A stretch of 64,000 bases of DNA from Dichotomicrobium thermohalophilum (GTDB taxonomy: Bacteria; Pseudomonadota; Alphaproteobacteria; Rhizobiales; Rhodomicrobiaceae), in the NCBI RefSeq assembly GCF_003550175.1, contig NZ_QXDF01000004.1:1-64000 (forward strand). Direction: 5' to 3'. The position numbers and the translations under genes are program-made. Below, piece by piece: positions 1 through 6,084 of the stretch. Position 1 is the first letter of the stretch; every line of letters starts with the position of its first letter. The notes below the pieces were generated by a model. That model ran no database searches and was not told the origin of the DNA. It worked only from the letters and a program-made list of their open reading frames with translations.

Positions 1-90
1 CCGCTCATCGCCCTGACCGCCGTCATGCGCAAACTCATCACCATTGCCAACGCCAAACTGCGCGATCACGCCATGCTCAAAACATGGTAG
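1..90 (+). CDS. IS110-family transposase, C-terminal end (partial)
   Basis: An open frame enters from the left edge and stops at a TAG ending at base 90. It gives 29 residues, including the stretch ALTAVMRKLITIANAKLRD. This resembles the conserved C-terminal end of IS110/IS1111 transposases (the transposase_20 region), in which a KLxxIANAxLR-like helix precedes the stop. The rest of the gene lies outside the window, so intactness cannot be judged. A palindromic repeat fragment begins about 20 bases after the stop. IS110 elements use a DEDD-type transposase and often lack terminal inverted repeats, and none is visible here. The family call rests on a short segment. Confidence 0.7.
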   Translation, partial: PLIALTAVMRKLITIANAKLRDHAMLKTW

Positions 91-110
91 ATCCAACTAA
101 GAGGCACGTC

Positions 111-167
111 GCTGGATTGCGTCGTCGCGTTCGCGCCGGCCTGCGGCTCCGCTTCGCTCGCAATGAC
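111..167. repeat. Half copy of a dispersed palindromic repeat
   Basis: This segment starts with GCTGGATTGC and ends with CTCGCAATGAC. Both words occur in the same order and orientation on the reverse strand of the complete element at 14683-14750. The complete element begins with the inverted partner GTCATTGCGAG, which is absent here. The copy therefore seems to lack one arm, on the side facing the IS110 transposase tail. The middle of the copy has diverged or expanded. Confidence 0.6.
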
Positions 168-184
168 CTTATTCGGGCGACTCG

Positions 185-1195
185 CTAATTCTTCGAGATA
201 AGCGGCAGGTTGAACAGCAGGTTCTGCGGCTTCATCTTCAGGCGCTTGTCCGGCGTCATAGCCATGGCCAGGTGGATCGGCTGGCCGCGCGCCTGCTCCA
301 GAACAACGGTCTCATCCGGGATCCTCATATCGAAGAGGGCGATGATCCGCGCTTCAGCGTCCGGCTCCAGCGTTTCGCCGCGATAAAGCGCGTTCAAAAG
401 CGCCGTGGCCTGCGTGTCCAGCCCGATATGCCAGCGCCAGTCCTCGTTCTGGATTGCCGTGCGCGGCTGAACGCGGACCTCGACCTTCAGGAAGTGGCGG
501 ATCCAAGCCTCGACCACGCGGGCGAAAGCGTCGATGGCCGGCTGGCCGAAACGGAAATCGACCACGAAGTCGAATTGCTCCGAGCGCTCCCAGTATTGAT
601 CCTGGTTCTGCTCGCCGAGCACGTCCATCTCGACCTGCCCGCCCCGCGACAACTCCGCCAGCACGAGTTGACCCGGCGCGCCGGACTGCGCGCGCATCTC
701 GACGATCTCCTGATCCGCGAGCATAACCCGGCCCTCGTCGACATTGACGTTCTGGTCCCGGAAGAAAATCTCGGCTGCGCGCAGCCGGAAAGGATCGTCA
801 CAGTCACGCAGGATGTGCCGCAGGGTCAGATGCGCCATCTGATCGAGAAACAGCGGCGGCACATTCACCTGCCCGCTCGTGAACAGCGAGAGATAAGCGC
901 CCTCCACCGTGCCCGACTCGGTCAGATGCTCGCGAAAGCGCAGGACCGCACGGTAGTTCTCGCGCGCGTCCGGGTCGGCCATCGCCTCCAGCTCAGCCTC
1001 GCTGACATTCCGGAACGGGTCCTCCATCAGCGCCTCGAAGAGACGGCGCTCGGCATCACACGATTCCTCGATTGGGTGGATCTCCGGGCGCAGATAGTAC
1101 GCGCGCAGGTAGTCCGGCGTAACGCGCAGCCAGCCCTGCGCGTCCGGCTCGGTCAGATGCAGGCCGGCAGAGCGCCAGAAATCCCTACCCGTCAT
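185..1195 (-). CDS. DUF6352 family protein, last gene of the formate dehydrogenase operon
   Basis: This is a 336-residue soluble protein with no signal peptide or membrane segment. I start it at MTGRDFW (ATG at 1195), because residues upstream in this frame are arginine/serine-rich out-of-frame translation of the neighbouring gene. It overlaps the previous gene by 11 bases, which suggests translational coupling. The sequence (MTGRDFWRSAGLHL start, then a PDYLRAYYLRPE stretch) matches the family NCBI calls DUF6352, which I know from formate dehydrogenase clusters of Alphaproteobacteria. No catalytic motif is evident. The function is unknown, and a role in enzyme maturation or electron transfer is inferred only from operon membership. 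Confidence 0.75.
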   Translation of the reverse strand: MTGRDFWRSAGLHLTEPDAQGWLRVTPDYLRAYYLRPEIHPIEESCDAERRLFEALMEDPFRNVSEAELEAMADPDARENYRAVLRFREHLTESGTVEGAYLSLFTSGQVNVPPLFLDQMAHLTLRHILRDCDDPFRLRAAEIFFRDQNVNVDEGRVMLADQEIVEMRAQSGAPGQLVLAELSRGGQVEMDVLGEQNQDQYWERSEQFDFVVDFRFGQPAIDAFARVVEAWIRHFLKVEVRVQPRTAIQNEDWRWHIGLDTQATALLNALYRGETLEPDAEARIIALFDMRIPDETVVLEQARGQPIHLAMAMTPDKRLKMKPQNLLFNLPLISKN

Positions 1196-1676
1196 CGCTC
1201 TCGATACCCCAGATCTGCGTGGGGACCAGCGGCGCACTCTGCGGCTGGTCGATCTTGCGGAACGACTCCTCGATCTCGCCCGCCTCGTTGACGCTTCGCG
1301 ACACCGCGAAGATGACGCCCGGGCGTACCTCGGCGCAGAGGTCGCTGATGAAGGCCGTTTCCTCGCGCGCGGCTTCGAGGGCAGCGGCGAGGTTCGGCGC
1401 GCCGTATTCGCTGAGCAGATGGCGCGCAAGCACGCTCTCGGCCGCTTCGAGCTGCTCCGGCGTGATCGTTGCGGCAACGACGAAGGTCGAGCGGCCGAAC
1501 GAGCTAAGACCCAGAAACCCGTTCGCAAAAGCCTGCCGTTCCTTGCCGATCAGTGCATCCGGGGGCAGGTCCGCGAAGGCGAAAGCGCCGGAAATCGCCC
1601 ACTCGCCCGGTTGCGCGGCCTGAGGAAAGACGTTGTCGTCGGAATTGTCGAAGCGAATCGTGCGCGCGAACTTCAT
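1185..1676 (-). CDS. DUF6505 family protein
   Basis: This 163-residue soluble protein begins MKFARTIRFDNSDDNVF and has the PGEWAISGAFAFADL stretch typical of the DUF6505 family. There is no signal peptide, metal-binding cysteine cluster or nucleotide motif. Its start overlaps the stop of the upstream ligase-like gene by 4 bases (ATGA), and its end overlaps the downstream DUF6352 gene by 11 bases. The three genes are therefore almost certainly one transcript with coupled translation. The biochemical role is not known; the context ties it to formate dehydrogenase. Confidence 0.75.
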   Translation of the reverse strand: MKFARTIRFDNSDDNVFPQAAQPGEWAISGAFAFADLPPDALIGKERQAFANGFLGLSSFGRSTFVVAATITPEQLEAAESVLARHLLSEYGAPNLAAALEAAREETAFISDLCAEVRPGVIFAVSRSVNEAGEIEESFRKIDQPQSAPLVPTQIWGIESDDG

Positions 1677-2431
1677 TGCAGCGCCGTCTCCTCCGGCCAG
1701 CGCGCGGCGGCGTCCAGCAGACGCAACGAGACATGCTTGCCGTCATCCCGCTTGAGAATGAGGTTGCCGTGCTCGTCCAGTCCAACGAAAGCGCCCGTCA
1801 CCCCAGCGCCGCCACCGGCATCGGCAAACGTCCGCTCTCGGTGGTCGGCGCGCTGTTCCCAGGCGTTGTGGATAGGCGCGAAGCCCTCGGTGTTCCAGGT
1901 GTCGAGCCAGGTCAGGAAGTGGCGGGAATAGGATTCGATGAGCTGTTCGGCTGTAAGCTCCGGGCAGCCCTCCTCGGCCATCGTGGTCACGCTCGGATCG
2001 TTGCCCGGTTCCGGCTCGCCCGGACGCTGCGTCAGACGCACCTCAAGCCCTAGGGCGAGCCACTGCGGGACGCTGTCCTCGGTGGCAGCCCGGTCCACCG
2101 CGACACTGACCTGCGCGACTGCCCCGTCATTGGCATAAATCAGGCCCGGCCAGCCGAAGGTGATGGCGACCTTGGGCGGGGCAAGCGCGGCGAGACAGTC
2201 TCCGCAAGCCACCACGCCGAGCGGGACCATCTCCAGCGCCCGCGTCAGCGGGACATCCGGCTCCAGCACGATAGCCAGGCCCGCATGCGCCTCTTCCAGG
2301 CTCCAAATCACGTCGCCGGCACCGAAGCGCCCGGCCGCAGCGCCCTCGCACGCCACGCGCATCGGCGGCTCGGTGGCGGGGAAAGGATGGCCGGTCAGAA
2401 GCGGCGGAAACTCGATCTCCGTGTGCACCAT
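1673..2431 (-). CDS. Biotin/lipoate ligase-like protein (DUF4444 type), probably non-catalytic
   Basis: This 252-residue protein has a biotin/lipoate protein ligase fold in the N-terminal two thirds and a C-terminal domain of DUF4444 type (about residues 190-252, with GLDEHGNLILKRDDGKH). Aligned by eye to E. coli BirA, the phosphate loop GRGRRGR is replaced by GRFGAGD (about residues 34-40). In the KWPNDLYLQDRKLAG motif, GWPGLIYANDGAVAQ replaces both the first lysine and the catalytic lysine (K183 in BirA becomes alanine). Adenylate-forming activity is therefore doubtful. It sits 21 bases after the DUF6494 gene in the formate dehydrogenase operon. It might bind a cofactor or act as a scaffold, but that is inference. 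Confidence 0.7.
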   Translation of the reverse strand: MVHTEIEFPPLLTGHPFPATEPPMRVACEGAAAGRFGAGDVIWSLEEAHAGLAIVLEPDVPLTRALEMVPLGVVACGDCLAALAPPKVAITFGWPGLIYANDGAVAQVSVAVDRAATEDSVPQWLALGLEVRLTQRPGEPEPGNDPSVTTMAEEGCPELTAEQLIESYSRHFLTWLDTWNTEGFAPIHNAWEQRADHRERTFADAGGGAGVTGAFVGLDEHGNLILKRDDGKHVSLRLLDAAARWPEETALQ

Positions 2432-2452
2432 GCTGGTAAGGGCCCTGAGTCG

Positions 2453-2641
2453 CTATTTCACGTCGATCTCGGTTTCGACCACGTGCTCCAGATCGGTCCC
2501 CTCGGCGGTCAGCGTCATGCGGAGCTTGAGCTTGTCGCCGGTCTTACCCGCGCGCACAAGCTCTTCGATCTCGCGCTGTGAGGTCACGCCGACCTCCTTG
2601 AGGAACTTGCGGATCGCCATGTTCAGACGGTCTTCATCCAT
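2453..2641 (-). CDS. DUF6494 family small protein
   Basis: This 62-residue acidic protein runs from MDEDRLNMAIRKFLKEVGV to a C-terminal VETEIDVK. The pattern, a helix with VTSQREIEELVR followed by a beta-rich tail, matches the DUF6494 family. I set the start at ATG 2641 because upstream codons are the neighbouring cytochrome gene read in another frame. A weak AGGTGT lies just before the start, and only 7 bases separate it from the cytochrome stop. The function is unknown. Its invariable company appears to be formate dehydrogenase genes. Confidence 0.75.
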   Translation of the reverse strand: MDEDRLNMAIRKFLKEVGVTSQREIEELVRAGKTGDKLKLRMTLTAEGTDLEHVVETEIDVK

Positions 2642-2648
2642 ATCACAC

Positions 2649-4043
2649 CTATTGTCGTTCGGCCGGGCGCTCGGCGTCCTCGGTCTTGCGTGTCGCTTTC
2701 TTGAGGAAGGCCACCAGCGCCTCAAGCTTCTTCTCGTCGGTTATCACCTGAAGCGGCATCTTCGAACCGGGGGTGACGTGGTCGGGCCCCTTGTCGAACA
2801 GTTCGCCGATCGTCTCCTCATTCCAGACGATATCGGCGTCTTTCAAGCCCTCGGAGTAGGGATAATCCGGCAGGGCCCCGGCCTTGCGCCCGAAAATGCC
2901 ATATAACGTCGGGCCGGCCCGGTTGCCGTCCGCTGGCGTCAGGGTATGGCACACGCTGCACTTGCGTGCAAATTGGCGCTCGCCCAGGGACATCTCGCCA
3001 CTCACCTGGAAGCGCCGCGGATACTTGCTCGGCACCGGCTCGAACGGTTCGCGCGGGTTGGCGCGCCAGTAGATGGCGAAGTCGTCCAGCCCGCCATAGT
3101 AGAGTTCGCCGGCGCTCTTGAACGCCAGCGCCCAAACCGGGCCAGTCGGGTTGCTGTAGGTCTCCCCCACCGCCCAGTCGTCTGTCTGCCACAGACGGAT
3201 CATGCCGTCCGCGCCCCCCGTCGCGAGCACGTCACGCTCCGGCGACACCGCGAGTGACAGCACCGGCCCTTCGTGAGGCGCGAGCACCTTGATCTCGTTG
3301 CCGTCCCTGTCGATCACCCGGACATCGCCGTTCTGCGCGCCAAAGGCGATGCGCGCGCCCGGCAAAAGCCGCATGGCATTGATGCCCCAGCCGTATTCGA
3401 CGACCGGACGGATCGCGGTGGCTTCGCTTCCGTCAGCGTGCCAGAGGCGGATACTGCCGTCATAGCTGCCGGAATACAGGTGTTCGCCATTTTCGGAGAA
3501 GCCGACCGCGTTGACCGGTCCGGTATGGCCCTTGAGTTCCGCGATCAGTTTGCCATCGGCAATACGCCACAGGCGGACCGTGCGATCCCAGCTTGCGCTT
3601 GCCGCGCGCTCGCCATCGGGCGAGACCGCGACGTCGACGACCTTCGCGTCATGGCCCTCGAAGCGGTGCACGATCTCGCCGGTGTCCAGATCCCAAAGGG
3701 CAAGTGTACCGTCGTCACTGCCCGTGAGCGCCTGACCGCCCGGCACGAAGACAGCCTCGTTGACCGGACCGTCATGGCCGATCAGCCGCTGGACCGCCTT
3801 GGGCGGTTTCGCGCCAAGGTCCCAGTACATCGCGGCGTAATCAAAGCTGGCGGTGAGCGCGTGACGACCATCGTCCGCAATCGCCAGGCCACGCACCGGC
3901 CCGCCATGGCCAACGAGATTGCGTGTGCCGCTGGCGTCGGGTTTGTCCTGCGCGGCCGCCGTCGCAAGCCCCAGGGGGACAACGGCGGCGACCAATATTC
4001 CCGACAGCCAGCGCGACGCTTTGAACGCCAGAGCGCGCATCAC
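2649..4043 (-). CDS. Periplasmic WD40-repeat / cytochrome c fusion protein
   Basis: This 464-residue protein has a signal peptide (about residues 1-31, ending near ATAAAQ). A WD40 beta-propeller follows, with recurring GH...V..V..SPDG...SGS.D..IRLW units from about 40 to 330 that make up roughly six or seven blades. A class I cytochrome c domain ends the protein. The haem site is C362-S-V-C365-H366, and the sixth ligand is probably Met429 in GSKMPL. The gene begins 8 bases after fdhC stops, so it is part of the formate dehydrogenase operon. The likely role is to carry electrons from, or dock onto, the membrane formate dehydrogenase in the periplasm. The propeller may be a protein-binding platform. 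That function is inferred. Confidence 0.85.
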   Translation of the reverse strand: MMRALAFKASRWLSGILVAAVVPLGLATAAAQDKPDASGTRNLVGHGGPVRGLAIADDGRHALTASFDYAAMYWDLGAKPPKAVQRLIGHDGPVNEAVFVPGGQALTGSDDGTLALWDLDTGEIVHRFEGHDAKVVDVAVSPDGERAASASWDRTVRLWRIADGKLIAELKGHTGPVNAVGFSENGEHLYSGSYDGSIRLWHADGSEATAIRPVVEYGWGINAMRLLPGARIAFGAQNGDVRVIDRDGNEIKVLAPHEGPVLSLAVSPERDVLATGGADGMIRLWQTDDWAVGETYSNPTGPVWALAFKSAGELYYGGLDDFAIYWRANPREPFEPVPSKYPRRFQVSGEMSLGERQFARKCSVCHTLTPADGNRAGPTLYGIFGRKAGALPDYPYSEGLKDADIVWNEETIGELFDKGPDHVTPGSKMPLQVITDEKKLEALVAFLKKATRKTEDAERPAERQ

Positions 4044-4051
4044 CCGGGACG

Positions 4052-5275
4052 CTACTCAGCCGGTTGCTGCTGGGCACCACTGGGGGTGCCTTTGGGCTGT
4101 TCGATGTCTCCCTGCGCGATCTCCTTGACCCAAAGACTGTGGTGTTCCTTGGCCCAGTTGAGATCGACCTTGCCGGAGCCCATTGCCTCAAAGCCGCCTT
4201 CCATACCGATCGAGCCGATATAGATGTGCGCGATGATGACGGCTGTCAGGAAGAGCGCCACAATCGTGTGCCACAGTTGGCTGAGCTGCATTTCTTCCAT
4301 CGCCGAGAGCTGCGTCGGAAGTTCGGTGCCGAACACGCTGTTGATCGCGGCGAAGGTCTTGGCGAACATCGCGAACTCGAACGGCAGCAGCAGCGCAATT
4401 CCGGAAAGGGTCACGGACACGCCACCGAGAACAACGAGCCAGAAAATGATCTTCTGGCCGGCGTTGAACTTCTTGGCCGGCGGGTGCACGCCTTTCGAGA
4501 AAAAGCCGCCGCCCATCGCCAGCCATTTGACGTCCGTCCAGTCAGGAATGTTGTAGCGGATCCATTGAAGCGTGATCCACACCAGGCCGACAGCAAAGAA
4601 CGCTGCGGAGATGTGATGCGCCCACTTCCCCCCCAGCGTCAGCGCCGCGAATGCGTCCTTGCCGATCAAGGGCATGAGCGTGGCACGGCCATAGAGCATG
4701 TTGAGCCCGGTGAGCGCCAGGACAATGAAGGAGATGGCCAGCACCCAGTGACCGGTGCGCTCGGCAAAGGCGAAACGTTCGATGACCTTGCCGCTACGCC
4801 CGGCCTCGATGCGGATCGGCCCGGCAATCAGGTAGTAGAGCAGGCACAACGCGGTTATCGCCGCCAGCCCCCACCAGCCGTAGGTTGCAAGCTCGGTGTT
4901 GCGGAACTGGCGCCAGCTCTCGCCAGTACTCTGGATGGCCAGCCCGGCCTGCCCGCCGGGGCCAGTAACGGCGGTGTAGCCCTCGCTGCCGTGGCGCAGC
5001 TTGCTCCAGAAATCCGCATCGGAAACTTCGCCCTGCGTGTTTCCAAATACCTCGCGGGCTTCTGGCCCCTTCTCGAACCGTTGCGGCGGACGCGAGCTTT
5101 CCGGATCACCCGGCTGGCCGGGGACCACATTCGTCGTTGCGTCAGACGGCGGCCGCACGCTTTGTGCGCTGGCCGAGTCCGCGGCGACAGTACCGAGCAG
5201 CAGCGCCGCGAGCACGAGAAAACTCAGGAGGCGGACAGCGCCAAACCTGGTCAAACCAATTCGTTGCATGGACAC
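4052..5275 (-). CDS. fdhC: Formate dehydrogenase gamma subunit (cytochrome b)
   Basis: This 407-residue protein has an N-terminal signal peptide (to about residue 38) and a periplasmic stretch of about 100 residues. The cytochrome b561-type membrane domain of FdoI/FdnI follows. Hydrophobic helices are visible near residues 132-150, 175-195, 220-240, 275-300 and 340-360. Candidate haem-ligating histidines lie in GHWVLAI, WAHHISAA, LWHTIVAL and AHIYIG. It should anchor the alpha-beta dimer and pass electrons to the quinone pool or to the adjacent cytochrome c. The long periplasmic leader is typical of alphaproteobacterial versions and absent from the shorter E. coli protein. A 202-base gap containing a hairpin separates it from fdhB. 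Confidence 0.9.
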   Translation of the reverse strand: MSMQRIGLTRFGAVRLLSFLVLAALLLGTVAADSASAQSVRPPSDATTNVVPGQPGDPESSRPPQRFEKGPEAREVFGNTQGEVSDADFWSKLRHGSEGYTAVTGPGGQAGLAIQSTGESWRQFRNTELATYGWWGLAAITALCLLYYLIAGPIRIEAGRSGKVIERFAFAERTGHWVLAISFIVLALTGLNMLYGRATLMPLIGKDAFAALTLGGKWAHHISAAFFAVGLVWITLQWIRYNIPDWTDVKWLAMGGGFFSKGVHPPAKKFNAGQKIIFWLVVLGGVSVTLSGIALLLPFEFAMFAKTFAAINSVFGTELPTQLSAMEEMQLSQLWHTIVALFLTAVIIAHIYIGSIGMEGGFEAMGSGKVDLNWAKEHHSLWVKEIAQGDIEQPKGTPSGAQQQPAE

Positions 5276-5421
5276 ACCTTGTGGGGTTCACAAACCTTGT
5301 TCCAAGGACGGGAAACTGACCGCCCGGTCAACCCGCGCTCGCCTCTCGCAAGCCGAGCGTCGCCTGCGGGCGCATTCCTCTGGCCTCTTGCCGGCTTCGG
5401 GTGGCGATAGGCCAGATGATG

Positions 5422-5447
5422 GGGGCGGCCCCGCTTGGGACCGCCCC
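5422..5447. other. Stem-loop between fdhB and fdhC
   Basis: GGGGCGG (5422-5428) pairs with CCGCCCC (5441-5447), and after one C/A mismatch CCC (5430-5432) pairs with GGG (5437-5439) around a GCTT loop. On the plus strand it is followed by CGCTTTTT, as in an intrinsic terminator. The genes run the other way, and on the minus strand no T-run follows. It is therefore more likely an intercistronic RNA-processing or stability element than a stop for the operon. Confidence 0.5.
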
Positions 5448-5477
5448 GCTTTTTCGGTCGATAAGGCGAGACGTCCT

Positions 5478-6071
5478 TTAGCCGGACTGACCCGGATAGG
5501 CACGTCCCCAGCCCCAGGCGCCGGAGCCGAAGCCGCGGGCCACGACGCGCTTGCGGTAGATGTCGGCGACCTGGTCGCCGTCACCCGCCAGCAGCGCCTT
5601 GGTCGAGCACATCTCGGCGCACAGCGGCAGCTTGCCTTCCGCGATGCGGTTGCGGCCGTATTTCTGGAATTCGACCGCAGACATGTCCTCCTCCGGACCG
5701 CCGGCGCAGAAGGTGCATTTGTCCATCTTGCCGCGGGAACCGAAATTGCTCGCCTGCGGGAACTGCGGCGCGCCGAACGGGCACGCGTAGAAGCAGTAAC
5801 CGCAACCGATGCACAGGTCCTTGGAGTGCAGGACGATACCGTCATCGGTCTGGTAGAAGCAGTCGACCGGGCAGACCGCCATGCACGGCGCATCGGAGCA
5901 GTGCATGCAGGCGACCGAGATCGACCGTTCACCAGGCTCACCATCATTGATGGTCACCACCCGGCGGCGGTTGATGCCCCACGGCACCTCGTTTTCGTTC
6001 TTACAAGCCGTGACGCAGGCGTTGCACTCAATGCAGCGTTCAGCGTCACAAAGGAACTTCATTCGAGCCAT
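5478..6071 (-). CDS. fdhB: Formate dehydrogenase beta subunit (four-cluster ferredoxin)
   Basis: This 197-residue iron-sulfur protein belongs to the FdhB/FDH3-beta group. Four cysteine sets for [4Fe-4S] clusters are visible: CDAERCIECNACVTAC near the N-terminus, CMHCSDAPCMAVCPVDC, CIGCGYCFYACPFG, and a last set made by CTFC plus CAEMC. It wires electrons from the alpha-subunit active site to the cytochrome b subunit. It lacks the C-terminal membrane helix of E. coli FdnH and is shorter (197 against about 290 residues). It starts 13 bases after fdhA stops, so the two are co-transcribed. Cys-rich motifs and position make the call firm. Confidence 0.93.
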   Translation of the reverse strand: MARMKFLCDAERCIECNACVTACKNENEVPWGINRRRVVTINDGEPGERSISVACMHCSDAPCMAVCPVDCFYQTDDGIVLHSKDLCIGCGYCFYACPFGAPQFPQASNFGSRGKMDKCTFCAGGPEEDMSAVEFQKYGRNRIAEGKLPLCAEMCSTKALLAGDGDQVADIYRKRVVARGFGSGAWGWGRAYPGQSG

Positions 6072-6084
6072 TTACGAATCCTCC

